A DNA stretch of 21,604 bases from JACQGD01 sp045628725 (GCA_045628725.1 JAZQPT010000098.1:1-21604), one strand, 5' to 3'. Positions 1 through 8,006 are shown, numbered from the stretch's first letter. Numbers and translations: made by a program. Notes: generated from the letters alone by a model not told the origin.

Positions 1-41
1 GGGATGTGTTCGCACTCGTCCCGTGCGTGATCATGCGGCAG

Positions 42-530
42 TCATTGCTCTCTGAGTTTGTGAGCAAGCTTCTGCTGATGCTTGCGCATCGCTTCGTGCT
101 TGTTCTCGAACTGGAGCCCCCCCAGTTTGATGAGGTGTCCGTAAAGGTTCATCAACGTACTGAGCGGCAGCAGACTGATATCGACAAGCTCATAAAACAC
201 TTGATTGTTCAGTGTCCGCTTCGCGCCCAGTACGGCCGGCTTACTCGGATCGGCGGGCTTGATGATGTACAGAACGTACTCATCGTAGCTGATACCGGGT
301 ATCTGGATGAACGCCACGCGGTGCTGGAGGTTGAGTGCCATGTACTTGTCCGGGTCGCCACCGTTGGCACGAGGAATTTCAAACGGTTCCGGTGTAATAC
401 CTGGATTCGCTTCGAACAGAACGTCTCCGAGATACTCTCGGAACATCAATCTGTACGCCTGTGTCTTTTCGGTGTCGTCGAGACTACTTGCATGAAAGTA
501 AATCGTCTTCAGATCGTCGATCTTGTTCAT
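42..530 (-). CDS. Conserved-looking hypothetical protein, 162 aa
   Basis: I do not recognise this protein. It is soluble, with no signal peptide or membrane segment. It opens with MNKIDDLKTIYFHASSLDD, its middle is strand-like (VAFIQIPGISYDEYVLYIIK), and its charged helical C-terminus is rich in Lys, His and Gln. The start at 530 is supported by a purine-rich TAGGA six bases upstream of the ATG. The gene lies downstream of the VirB6-like gene on the same strand, about 93 bases after its stop, and a 14-bp inverted repeat with promoter-like hexamers fills the gap. It could therefore belong to the same secretion-related cluster or have its own promoter. The middle part, with alternating hydrophobic residues and a GAKRTLNNQVFYELVDISLLP stretch, suggests an alpha/beta fold, but that is only an impression. 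Confidence 0.75.
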   Translation of the reverse strand: MNKIDDLKTIYFHASSLDDTEKTQAYRLMFREYLGDVLFEANPGITPEPFEIPRANGGDPDKYMALNLQHRVAFIQIPGISYDEYVLYIIKPADPSKPAVLGAKRTLNNQVFYELVDISLLPLSTLMNLYGHLIKLGGLQFENKHEAMRKHQQKLAHKLREQ

Positions 531-563
531 CGATTTTCCTATCCTGATTGTCGCGAGAATACA

Positions 564-603
564 AAGTTTATTGTATTCTTACAATCTATAATACAATAAA
601 CTT
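564..603. repeat. 14-bp perfect inverted repeat, operator or terminator candidate
   Basis: The arms 564-577 and 590-603 (AAGTTTATTGTATT and its exact complement) flank a 12-base spacer. The sub-motif TTGTA/TACAA also forms a nested inverted repeat at 571-584. On the minus strand a TTGTAA hexamer (579-584) and TATTCT, 17 bases apart, could form a promoter for the 42-530 gene inside the repeat. The stem is almost pure A+T and has no clear U-tract, so an operator is at least as likely as a terminator for the VirB6-like gene. Confidence 0.5.
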
Positions 604-623
604 ATGTATAAATCAAGAATAGT

Positions 624-3281
624 TTATAGTTCGTCTGTTGGAAGGATGGTGACTGTCGCACCAGACTCATCATGTACGTCACCGGTAAGTGCCTGTACCA
701 TATTGTTCAACTGTTCTCGTGCATTCTTCTTGACGCTTCCCTTGAGGTTAGAGTTAGTCAATGCATCGTATGCCGCTTGCTTAATAGATTGAACTTTCTG
801 ATTATATTTTTGGGTTTCTTCAGTATTAAAATGTGCCGGTGCTGGCTGACTTGCCACATGCAGTATACGCTTCAAGCCAACAAAATCGTTGCCTGCAAGA
901 TCTGCCGGTGAGATCTTACCCTTCATAATAGTAGAGCGCACGGCATTATTAAGCGATTCTTCACCATTGATACTACCCTGGCTGATGTCATTTAGCGTTT
1001 GGCCACCCATATAGATAAGTTGCTGTCCAATCTTTCCGTCGACTGCCGCCTGAACAATAGTCGTACGGAACGGCTGCAGGTCGCCGCCAGAGCGAAGAAT
1101 AATTTCTTCTTTCTCTTGCGCTGTTCCCTGGGTCATCTGCGTTTCAATTGCAGCCTCACGAGTATAGGTACTGTCTTTACGGAAGATCTTCAAGTTACCA
1201 TTGTCATCCATCACGCTAATTTCTCTACCGAGCGCATGATCTTGTTTTTCTGTTCCAGAAAGGTTGTAGTGTTTTAGTACTGCATTACCTTCCGCAACGC
1301 GTTCGTTGTAGTTCTTGCGATATTCATTCGTCGCCGCTGCGAGAGCACGCTCTGCTCCACCTATTCCACCTATGGCTGTCTGCAAGCCCTCGTTGCCAAT
1401 GATGATCTTTGCACGTTCGTCGCTTAGTTCAGACTGTGCAAACTTTAGTCGCCCCTCGGCAATCATCTGCTGCTCAAATACCGCTTTTGATTCGGTAGAA
1501 AAGTTTGCGAAACGGTTATTAGTACCCATTTTGCTCGTCCTTGCTTCTTCCCATGCAGCCGATTCGGTGTCTTGAAGGTTCTTGATCACTTCACTATTTA
1601 GACGTTCACGTGCAACGTAATTTTGTAAGTTCTTGTCAGTCGAACGACGCTGCTCGAAATGACGATTTGCTTCGCTCTCGCCAGATTTTTTGCGTAGTTC
1701 TGCAGCACCCATACTGTCATGGTGGCTGTTATATCGTGAATCATTATGCCATGCTGCATCGACGTGTGATTCACCACGCTTTTTCCACGATTCGCGGTCC
1801 ATGCGATTTTTCTCACGCCTAAACGCCTGTCGCTGGAACCGATTTCCGCCACGTCCACCAGGTGCAGATGCTGCTTCCAGGCCTTTCGCTTTTGCAACCT
1901 CTGCCCTATCCGTTGCCCATCCACGAGCTCGGTCAACAGCGCCACGTTTAGGATCATTAATCATTCCAGCCAAGCGTCCAAGCAATGATCCACTAAACTT
2001 CACAAGAAACGGCGTCATTACGAGTGGTGCTACCTGGATAAACATAGCAAATATAACGACACTAATCTGATTGGTGTTTTCGATGACAATATATGATGCC
2101 AACTGCGAACCACCAAACAGCAACGAGAACAGTGGAAAGACAAGCAACATAGTCATAAACAGATCACGCCACTTTTCAAACCACTTTTCGGTGTTTGGCA
2201 ATAGATACGCTACGAACGCCAGCGGTGCAACGACGATCAAAACAGTAATAATAGCTTGTCGGGCGGCAAGTATAATCAGTGCAACAAGAACAGCTAACGC
2301 GCCCGATACGAGAACAGGAACAAGCAGGAATGGTAGTCCGGCAAAGCTACCAGCCGCCGCGCTTCCGACAAAACCTGCATTCACAGCAAAGGCACCGGCA
2401 GCAATCGTACCGCTACTTAGGACGAATGTCGTTAGGTTGCTCCAATTTAATTGCGATACCGGATCCGGTAATGTTTTACGAACATCGATAAGAGCTTCCT
2501 GGATACTGTGCCCAAGAATATTAGACACATCAACGGCAATTGAACAGATATAGAATGATATATTTACTAATATTGCAGCGACGATAAGCTTTGGTATCAT
2601 CTTTTTGATATTGTAATTATTCAGCCCTATCGAGGTTATCTGCGAATAAACAATGATCAAGAATGCAAGAATGAACATCAGGTTGGCGATACCTAGCGAA
2701 ACCGACCACGCCTTGTAAAGGCCGCTGTTCGTATCGGTCGACACTGGCTTTACCTCAAGATACCCAGATATAAGTGAGAATATTTTGTCCATTCCCTCTG
2801 CGATAAATCGAGAAACAACACAAACTATCCAGCCAATTCCGGCTACATCACATTGTGTTTTGTTTTTAGACCCTGGTTTAGCACTCAGCGATATCTCTGC
2901 TGGGTTAGGTGGTCTCGGATTTGTATATTCACCAGTCGTCGTGACAGTATAATCGGCTACCTTTGCCTTCATTTCTTTGGTAGTATCGGTGTTCGGTTCG
3001 ATAAACAAGATACTCGAAGTCGGCTCTCCATTTTGCCTTGACTCAAATACAAGCGCACCAGCTGGAGCGGTGATTCCTTGAGGCGGTGGTGAAACAGGCT
3101 GGTATGTCTTATCCCCGTACGAAATGCTTCCGTCATCTTTCCACGTAGCATCAGCCGCCTGCGCGGCCGTACTATTTATGACTGTCAGCAAAAGAGCCGA
3201 GAAGATGACGGCCAAGAATGCGCTGGCAATTTTGTTAAAAGAAAAATTGCCGCGAAGTGGCAGCTGAAAGGTATCCCACAT
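624..3281 (-). CDS. VirB6/TrbL-like type IV secretion membrane protein with long cytoplasmic tail
   Basis: Probable inner-membrane channel component of a type IV secretion or DNA/protein transfer apparatus. Residues 1-43 look like a signal peptide ending A-Q-A. An exported proline-containing segment follows (about 45-150). A polytopic block then has helices near 195-213, 229-250, 316-340, 341-361, 373-393 and 405-428. The segment RQAIITVLIVVAPLAFVAYL followed by P-N-T-E-K-W-F-E-K-W is the pattern typical of VirB6/TrbL-type proteins: a basic residue, a long helix with A-P-L-A, then a turn with tryptophans. Residues about 440-885 are hydrophilic, charged and probably coiled coil, which makes the protein much longer than a usual VirB6 (about 300 aa). 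The start at 3281 is only 10 bases after a TATAAT -10 box, so the mRNA is probably leaderless. No VirB4 or VirD4 lies in the window. The family call is by motif and topology only. Confidence 0.7.
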   Translation of the reverse strand: MWDTFQLPLRGNFSFNKIASAFLAVIFSALLLTVINSTAAQAADATWKDDGSISYGDKTYQPVSPPPQGITAPAGALVFESRQNGEPTSSILFIEPNTDTTKEMKAKVADYTVTTTGEYTNPRPPNPAEISLSAKPGSKNKTQCDVAGIGWIVCVVSRFIAEGMDKIFSLISGYLEVKPVSTDTNSGLYKAWSVSLGIANLMFILAFLIIVYSQITSIGLNNYNIKKMIPKLIVAAILVNISFYICSIAVDVSNILGHSIQEALIDVRKTLPDPVSQLNWSNLTTFVLSSGTIAAGAFAVNAGFVGSAAAGSFAGLPFLLVPVLVSGALAVLVALIILAARQAIITVLIVVAPLAFVAYLLPNTEKWFEKWRDLFMTMLLVFPLFSLLFGGSQLASYIVIENTNQISVVIFAMFIQVAPLVMTPFLVKFSGSLLGRLAGMINDPKRGAVDRARGWATDRAEVAKAKGLEAASAPGGRGGNRFQRQAFRREKNRMDRESWKKRGESHVDAAWHNDSRYNSHHDSMGAAELRKKSGESEANRHFEQRRSTDKNLQNYVARERLNSEVIKNLQDTESAAWEEARTSKMGTNNRFANFSTESKAVFEQQMIAEGRLKFAQSELSDERAKIIIGNEGLQTAIGGIGGAERALAAATNEYRKNYNERVAEGNAVLKHYNLSGTEKQDHALGREISVMDDNGNLKIFRKDSTYTREAAIETQMTQGTAQEKEEIILRSGGDLQPFRTTIVQAAVDGKIGQQLIYMGGQTLNDISQGSINGEESLNNAVRSTIMKGKISPADLAGNDFVGLKRILHVASQPAPAHFNTEETQKYNQKVQSIKQAAYDALTNSNLKGSVKKNAREQLNNMVQALTGDVHDESGATVTILPTDEL

Positions 3282-3291
3282 AACATCCGTT

Positions 3292-3320
3292 ATTATACGA
3301 TTTTATGGTTGATAAATCAA
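3292..3320 (-). promoter_or_regulatory. Promoter of the VirB6-like gene
   Basis: On the minus strand TTGATT (3315-3320) and a perfect TATAAT (3292-3297) are separated by 17 bases. The predicted transcription start lies within a few bases of the ATG at 3281, leaving no room for a ribosome binding site. Confidence 0.7.
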
Positions 3321-3383
3321 GTATATTGTAAACTAGTTAAACATAAGTTCTATAGAAAATAATTGAGAGGATGGAAACGCCAT

Positions 3384-3417
3384 GCTCGTCGCCAGAAAAA
3401 CAATCCTGGCGACGAGC
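3384..3417 (-). terminator. Strong stem-loop after the small membrane protein gene
   Basis: A perfect 12-bp stem GCTCGTCGCCAG / CTGGCGACGAGC (3384-3395 and 3406-3417) with a 10-base loop begins 7 bases past the stop codon at 3424. It is GC-rich and well placed for transcription termination or mRNA 3'-end protection of the minus-strand gene. The U-run lies in the loop and not after the stem, so it is not a textbook intrinsic terminator. Confidence 0.6.
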
Positions 3418-3423
3418 TGCACG

Positions 3424-3738
3424 CTACTCATGATGGTCGACTTGTCGCTTGGTTTCGTCGAATACACCCTCGGTTACAGAGGTGTTCTGCACGTCTCCGT
3501 TTTTATCAACGAAAGTCTCTTTCCACCGCAGATTGTCCGACGAGCGTTTTGAGAGCACTGTATCGCCAATGAACAGTTGGATCAAGATCCAGATTGTTGA
3601 AGCGATCAGACCTGCTGCGACACCGACCAACACAGCGACCGAAAAAAGCTCGGCGCCGAATCCGTAATCATCCTGGATAATCCCCATCGCACCAGCGACG
3701 GCAACGCCCACCAGCACGAATAATAAAGTACCTACCAT
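3424..3738 (-). CDS. Small two-helix membrane protein, unknown function
   Basis: A 104-aa protein with two hydrophobic helices (about residues 3-22 and 33-55, the second ending GLIASTIWILIQLFIGD), followed by a hydrophilic acidic/basic tail of about 45 residues ending in HHE. The N-terminal helix is Gly/Val/Ala-rich. I chose the ATG at 3738 because GAGAGG sits nine bases upstream of it. The longer reading frame from 3762 would place that Shine-Dalgarno sequence inside the coding region, and the ATG directly abutting it is too close. A candidate promoter precedes the gene and overlaps the dnaJ stop region, so it may be transcribed both on its own and by readthrough from dnaJ. Function unknown; no family recognised. 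Confidence 0.65.
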   Translation of the reverse strand: MVGTLLFVLVGVAVAGAMGIIQDDYGFGAELFSVAVLVGVAAGLIASTIWILIQLFIGDTVLSKRSSDNLRWKETFVDKNGDVQNTSVTEGVFDETKRQVDHHE

Positions 3739-3790
3739 TAGGTCCATCCTCTCAGGTTGCATACAGACAGAGTTGTCTATATCATTCTCT

Positions 3791-3818
3791 ATTTAATAGA
3801 TATTTCTTTTTTTGTCAA
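3791..3818 (-). promoter_or_regulatory. Candidate promoter of the small membrane protein gene
   Basis: On the minus strand a perfect TTGACA (3813-3818) is followed after 16 bases by TTAAAT (3791-3796). It lies immediately after the dnaJ stop codon. The -10 match is weak. Confidence 0.45.
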
Positions 3819-3826
3819 ATATAGTA

Positions 3827-4921
3827 TTAAAAGATAGTGCGCTTTTTTGCGTCGTTAAACTGCTGCAATAGCTCTTTTTGCTTTTTAGAAAGCTTGGTCG
3901 GTATGTCGACAATAATGCTCACAATATGTGGACCCCGTGCGTCACTTCGCATATGAGGAATACCGTGCTTAGATAGCTTAAAGTCAGTTCCACCTTGCGT
4001 ACCAGCAGGGATTTTCATTCGCACTTTTCCGTCTACCGTATCAACATCAATCTCGGTACCAAGAGCGGCATCGATCATACTAATATGCTCTTCCGACAGG
4101 ATAATATCGCCTTCACGTGTAAATTTGTGATGTGCTTTAACCCGGATATGAATATATAAATCGCCACGTACACCTTCACCGATTGCTTCGCCTCGTTCTT
4201 TTAAGCGAATCGTCGAACCGTCGTCGATACCTGCAGGGATTTTGACCGTCATCTCCTGCTTACGACGCTCGGTGCCTTTGCCATGACATACAGTACAGAT
4301 TTTCTCTGGTACTTTACCTCGACCTTTACAGGTTTCACAGGTGACTGCTTGCTGCATTTGACCAAAAATCGTATTCATTACACGGGTCTGCTGGCCAGCA
4401 CCTTTACATGTCGGACATGTTTTCATACCATACCCAGGTTCAACAGTCGTACCTTTACAGTGACTACATTCGTCGTCCATAGTTAGTTCGATTTTGCGAT
4501 CAGTTCCGAACACGGCGTCTTCGAATGACAAAGTAAGACTTACCTCAACATCGCGACCACGTCGCGGACCACGCTGAGATTGCTGTCCCCCACCAAAGAA
4601 TTGTCCGAATATATCGCCCAGTCCGCCGTCGCCAAAATCAAAATGCATGCTCTGCCCGTTAAATCCGTCGAATGGATTGCCACCTCCGCTACCACCCGAT
4701 GATCCGCCTACGCCTGCATGGCCAAATTGATCATATCGCTGACGTTTTTGCTGGTCTTTTAGAACTTCGTAGGCTTCGTTGACTTCTTTAAACTTCGTCT
4801 CATCACCGCTCTCTTTATCAGGGTGATGTTTAACTGCAGCCTTGCGAAAGGCCTTTTTAATCTCGTCGGCGCTTGCGTCTTTTGACACCCCGAGTACTTC
4901 ATAATAATCACGCTTACTCAT
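3827..4921 (-). CDS. dnaJ: Chaperone protein DnaJ (Hsp40)
   Basis: Co-chaperone that stimulates the DnaK ATPase and hands it unfolded clients in the cytoplasm. The J domain covers residues 1-70 with the HPD tripeptide at 33-35. A Gly/Phe-rich linker (about 70-118) follows, then a zinc-binding cysteine-rich domain with four CxxC pairs starting at C152, C169, C195 and C209, and a C-terminal client-binding domain. The first zinc motif reads CSHCKGTT, lacking the usual final Gly of CxxCxGxG; the other three are canonical or close. At 364 aa it has full type I DnaJ length. The gene is monocistronic or leads into the small membrane gene; its partner dnaK lies about 10 kb away on the same strand. 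It is preceded by a CIRCE element, so HrcA control is expected. The -10 box ends 7 bases before the ATG and no Shine-Dalgarno sequence is present, so the transcript is probably leaderless. Confidence 0.97.
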   Translation of the reverse strand: MSKRDYYEVLGVSKDASADEIKKAFRKAAVKHHPDKESGDETKFKEVNEAYEVLKDQQKRQRYDQFGHAGVGGSSGGSGGGNPFDGFNGQSMHFDFGDGGLGDIFGQFFGGGQQSQRGPRRGRDVEVSLTLSFEDAVFGTDRKIELTMDDECSHCKGTTVEPGYGMKTCPTCKGAGQQTRVMNTIFGQMQQAVTCETCKGRGKVPEKICTVCHGKGTERRKQEMTVKIPAGIDDGSTIRLKERGEAIGEGVRGDLYIHIRVKAHHKFTREGDIILSEEHISMIDAALGTEIDVDTVDGKVRMKIPAGTQGGTDFKLSKHGIPHMRSDARGPHIVSIIVDIPTKLSKKQKELLQQFNDAKKRTIF

Positions 4922-4928
4922 TACTATA

Positions 4929-4972
4929 ATTGTAACGGACTAGCACTCTGATGTAAAGAGTGCTAGTCCGTT
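4929..4972 (-). promoter_or_regulatory. CIRCE operator and embedded dnaJ promoter
   Basis: The core CTAGCACTC-N9-GAGTGCTAG (4940-4966) matches the HrcA-binding CIRCE consensus except for the outermost base pair, and the arms extend to 15 perfect base pairs (4934-4948 / 4958-4972). Read on the minus strand, the nine-base spacer holds TTTACA (4952-4957). A TACAAT -10 box (4929-4934) follows after 17 bases, seven bases from the dnaJ ATG. The long stem may also hinder readthrough from the upstream surface-protein gene. Confidence 0.93.
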
Positions 4973-4984
4973 TTTATCTGTTAG

Positions 4985-6772
4985 TTAAAACAATCGACGC
5001 GACCCCGCGATCAGCAGACCGACAACCGCAATTCCAAGTCCAGCAAACATCATCGTCAAATCAATAGGCCGTGTAACGTTCGGATGTTGCGCACCTGGCT
5101 GCTCAGTATAGGTACCTAATAATTGTTCGCCTTCATCACTCGGCATACTAGCACTTGCAAGCATCACCGTTCCATTCGAGGTGTCATTTTTAGCTGTCGG
5201 CATGCGCGGCGATTCTAGGCTTTTACTATATACGGGTGCAGATTTTGGAGTAAATCCAAGCTGGTACGGCGGCGACTGTTCACTACGCTCTTGCGCATGT
5301 TCTACTGCATCACCGCTCATCGGTACAACATCACCATTTGCCGTATTTATGCCAAAACTACCATGCCACGTTCCAAAAACATTGATGAATAAAACCCCAA
5401 ACCATTCACTAATGGAAAATGTACTCATCGCAATATTTGCTATATTCGCACTTGCTGTCGCATTGCCCGATGTGGCATTCCCCGCGTTCGTATTGCGGGT
5501 AACCGCTGCGTCACCAGTCATAGCAGCAAGGTCTATATTATTTGTTATTTTTGCCGTGTCAGTGATGTGTAATGCATTCGCTGCCGATACTGTATTATTT
5601 GTCACGCCGCTACCTAGCATTGCCGACGTCGTCCCGACCGGCGCATCAACAATCATGCCAACCCACGTACCAAGTACATTCACAAAGATAAGCAAACTAT
5701 TCGCTGCCGTTACTTGATGGCCTGTCAAATTAAGTACCGTTAAGTTTGTAGCCGCACTTCCTGTCGTTGCGTTACCGGCATTTGTATTATTCTCTACCAT
5801 CGCTGACCCACTCGCCGCACTTAATTGGATGTTATTTATTACCTGCTGATTGCTGTTCATGTCGGCAGATAGTGACGTGTCAACATTTGAATTCGACTGA
5901 CTTGCCGCAAGCAACTGCGGGATAAATTCTGGAGACACGAGAATATCGCCGTCCAGGTTGCCGTAAATATTAATTGTCCCCACAAACGATTGATTTGCTG
6001 CAATAATCGTATTAATAAGGTTAATGATATTAGCTACTGCGTTCGCGTTACCTGTTGTTGCGTTGCCGGCATTTGTATTACTATCTACCGTCGCGTTACC
6101 GCTCATCGCCAAAGCATCTACTGTATTAGTAATTGAATCGTTATTATCAATATCGCTCAGGCTACTCATATTCGCATTCATTACTTGAGTTGCCGTACTT
6201 ACCGGTGGCGAAATAGTGATATCACCATATACATTCCCGTGTATGTCTGTCGTAAAGTGCGCGACACTCGAAGCTCCCCCGTTAACAGATGAATGAACAT
6301 TATTAATAATTGTTGTCTGCACTGACGCGTCGCCTGTTGTTGCATTGCCGGCATTCGTATTTTGTATAACTACTGAATCGCCTGATTTTGCAATCGATTG
6401 TTCTATCGTTTCAATCCCTACGTCACTTCGTATAGCTGCAGTCTGATTGGGTGCTGTCGCAGACTCTGGTGGTAGTGTCGGTGCTGCGACGGGCGGTTGT
6501 TCTACCGGAACTACTGCAGGCGCCGGTTCTACTACTGGCGGCGATTGAAGTGGCGATGGCGGCACCGATACACTATCCGTAGTGACTACAGGCGCCTCCT
6601 CTACCTGAGGTGGCGTTTCAATAACTGGTGATTCCGGTGTACTAACGACTACAGGTTCATCAGCTATCGACGGTGGCTCATCTGCAAAAGCAGTCAGAGG
6701 AGTGCTCGAAATAAGCACAAGAGACATACCGTACAAGAGGGACGACCGGACTACTTTCTTAAAGTTGCGCAT
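4985..6772 (-). CDS. Secreted surface protein with four ~95-residue NATTG modules and C-terminal membrane anchor
   Basis: 595 aa from the ATG at 6772, chosen because GAGGAGGA lies seven bases upstream; an in-frame GTG at 6793 is less likely. A signal peptide (1-30, ending A-F-A) and a Pro/Val/Glu-rich stalk (about 31-110) are followed by four repeated modules. Each centres on NTNAGNAT(T/S)G, at about 138, 232, 329 and 427. In each module a segment like A-x-S-G-x-A-x-V precedes the motif, and a strand-like segment of the form N-h-x-G-x-h-x-G follows about 30 residues later. A linker (480-565) and a single helix (572-590) ending S-R-R-L-F close the protein. The tail resembles a sortase or membrane anchor, but no LPxTG is visible; the preceding residues are TRPIDLT. 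Regular Asn/Gly/Ala/Thr spacing suggests a beta-solenoid or amyloid-like fold (inference). It is the last gene of the minus-strand surface operon. No named family recognised. Confidence 0.85.
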   Translation of the reverse strand: MRNFKKVVRSSLLYGMSLVLISSTPLTAFADEPPSIADEPVVVSTPESPVIETPPQVEEAPVVTTDSVSVPPSPLQSPPVVEPAPAVVPVEQPPVAAPTLPPESATAPNQTAAIRSDVGIETIEQSIAKSGDSVVIQNTNAGNATTGDASVQTTIINNVHSSVNGGASSVAHFTTDIHGNVYGDITISPPVSTATQVMNANMSSLSDIDNNDSITNTVDALAMSGNATVDSNTNAGNATTGNANAVANIINLINTIIAANQSFVGTINIYGNLDGDILVSPEFIPQLLAASQSNSNVDTSLSADMNSNQQVINNIQLSAASGSAMVENNTNAGNATTGSAATNLTVLNLTGHQVTAANSLLIFVNVLGTWVGMIVDAPVGTTSAMLGSGVTNNTVSAANALHITDTAKITNNIDLAAMTGDAAVTRNTNAGNATSGNATASANIANIAMSTFSISEWFGVLFINVFGTWHGSFGINTANGDVVPMSGDAVEHAQERSEQSPPYQLGFTPKSAPVYSKSLESPRMPTAKNDTSNGTVMLASASMPSDEGEQLLGTYTEQPGAQHPNVTRPIDLTMMFAGLGIAVVGLLIAGSRRLF

Positions 6773-6817
6773 ACTACTATCCTCCTCTAACACTAAGCAA
6801 ATAAATTATTTCTTGGA

Positions 6818-6841
6818 GAGGGGTGCGGTGTTGCACCCCTC
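6818..6841 (-). terminator. Intercistronic stem-loop between repeat-protein genes
   Basis: A perfect 9-bp GC-rich stem GAGGGGTGC/GCACCCCTC with a 6-base loop lies between the 194-aa gene (stop at 6866) and the 595-aa gene (start at 6772). Minus-strand sequence after the stem is A/T-rich but has no solid U-run. A partial terminator or RNA-stability element that sets the ratio of the two proteins is plausible. Confidence 0.55.
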
Positions 6842-6865
6842 CTCTAAACACCCTAGAATGTATCC

Positions 6866-7450
6866 TTAGTTAGATACGTTAAGGCTAACAGTTGTTTCAT
6901 TTCTGTTCGATGCTTCGCCTGTTGTCGCAGAACCACCATTCGTTGTATTCATGATAGTCGCGTTACCACTTTCAGCTTTTTGCATACTGTGGTTAACAAC
7001 TTCCACATTATTAGTATTCTTTACGTAAGAACTACTAGACTGGCTAACGTTCACATTATTATGTGATTTTGCGCCAGTGTTCATTATTGAACCCTCAGTA
7101 TGTGTAGGTGCAGCTGGTGCCGGAGCTGCACTTGCGCTACTGTTGCTAATGGTACCAGAAACACTAGTGCTATTTTCGTTCCAAGCCGCGCCCGTTGTCG
7201 CATTGCCACCGTTGGTCGTATTTTTGACCATCGCATGACCGCTTTCAGCTTTTTGAGCATTAGAGTTTCCAACACCAACATTATTTGTATTTTTGACCAT
7301 CGTCTTTTGCTTCGTAGAACTCTTGATATTGTTGTGTGAACGATATCCGGTGTTCTCTATCATACCCGAAGTTGCACTAGCGAAGCCCGTCATTCCTACT
7401 GCTAATCCGAATGACGTAACTACTACACCTACTGTTTGTAATACCTTCAT
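6866..7450 (-). CDS. Small secreted protein with two NTGxxSHNN/NATTG modules
   Basis: 194 aa from the ATG at 7450, which follows an excellent AAAGGAGG by five bases; the longer frame from 7507 would bury this site and the signal peptide. Signal peptide residues are 1-26. Two modules of about 73 residues follow, joined by an Ala/Pro linker (about 105-120). Each runs NTG-x-x-SHNN (33-41; 124-132), then V-K-N-T-N-N-V, then Q-K-A-E-S-G, then NTTNGG-(N/S)-ATTG (77-87; 168-178). There is no cysteine and no membrane anchor, so the protein would be released or would associate with another surface component. It is rich in Asn, Ser and Thr. It lies between a membrane-anchored protein and the larger repeat protein and probably shares their transcript. 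Asn/Gln/Ser-rich repeats of this kind recall curli-type subunits, but the curlin consensus is not met. Unknown family. Confidence 0.85.
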   Translation of the reverse strand: MKVLQTVGVVVTSFGLAVGMTGFASATSGMIENTGYRSHNNIKSSTKQKTMVKNTNNVGVGNSNAQKAESGHAMVKNTTNGGNATTGAAWNENSTSVSGTISNSSASAAPAPAAPTHTEGSIMNTGAKSHNNVNVSQSSSSYVKNTNNVEVVNHSMQKAESGNATIMNTTNGGSATTGEASNRNETTVSLNVSN

Positions 7451-7477
7451 ATTGTCCTCCTTTGGTTTGATTGTTCC

Positions 7478-7493
7478 TCGGGTGTTCACCCGA
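7478..7493 (-). repeat. Leader stem-loop upstream of the 194-aa repeat protein
   Basis: A perfect 7-bp stem TCGGGTG/CACCCGA around two bases lies 28 bases upstream of the ATG at 7450, just before the Shine-Dalgarno sequence. It may stabilise the intercistronic mRNA or mark a processing site. No U-run follows. Confidence 0.4.
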
Positions 7494-7547
7494 CCAGGAA
7501 AGGTCAATTCTGATCTATCTAGGTCGCATGACCACAGTAGATGTTAG

Positions 7548-8006
7548 TTACTGCGTATCCTCAATTGTTACATTTGAAGAGCTATGCGTTTGTATCGTGA
7601 TTTCTGAACGGGAAGAAGTTGAAGCACCGTTACGCTCCGTGTGCACAGTACTGTCGATTATCGCCTGACCGTCTTTTATCGGGACAGTGATACGCGTAGT
7701 TCCTTCTTGCGCTATAGGTACATTACTGCCGTTAATTGTTACGTCAGCCGTCTGGTTTTCTAATAAATACGACTCCTGCTTAGGCGTCATATTTATTAAA
7801 TTATTAGTTAGATTTGTGTGCTGATCTGCGCCGACTGCTACTGACAACGAATTTTCTCTCGTTACGTTTGGCATAAGGAATAAAACTGCAAGGACCATCA
7901 ATATCATAAGAACGGCTGCAAGTAACAAGAAGCGATATTGAGTAAATGAAAGCACGAAATGACTATTGGAAATATGTTGCTGAATGTTTGCTAACCCAGT
8001 AACCAT
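7548..8006 (-). CDS. Single-pass membrane protein, first gene of the minus-strand surface operon
   Basis: 152 aa from the ATG at 8006, which follows AAGGAGGT by six bases; the frame extends upstream to 8048, but that would place the ribosome site inside the gene. A short cytoplasmic N-terminus (1-28) precedes one strong helix (about 30-48, FLLLAAVLMILMVLAVLFLM). The roughly 100-residue external part is rich in Asn, Thr and Ser (for example NLTNNLINMT and SSSNVTIEDTQ) with alternating hydrophobic positions, so it is probably beta-rich. It lacks a NATTG motif. Its place at the head of the operon suggests an anchor or assembly factor for the repeat proteins encoded downstream, which is inference from context. 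Unknown family. Confidence 0.75.
   Translation of the reverse strand: MVTGLANIQQHISNSHFVLSFTQYRFLLLAAVLMILMVLAVLFLMPNVTRENSLSVAVGADQHTNLTNNLINMTPKQESYLLENQTADVTINGSNVPIAQEGTTRITVPIKDGQAIIDSTVHTERNGASTSSRSEITIQTHSSSNVTIEDTQ

Noticed and set aside
6..599. 197-codon plus-strand ORF opposite the 42-530 gene
   Set aside because: Antisense shadow: no ribosome site, composition unlike a folded protein, and the minus-strand frame has a good start signal.
4934..4972. Extended CIRCE stem read as an intrinsic terminator because four T follow on the plus strand
   Set aside because: The T-run is on the strand that has no upstream gene; the CIRCE core match and position before dnaJ explain it better.
5181..5717. 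178-codon plus-strand ORF inside the 595-aa repeat protein gene
   Set aside because: Shadow of the repeated Ala/Thr/Asn codons on the other strand; no ribosome site.
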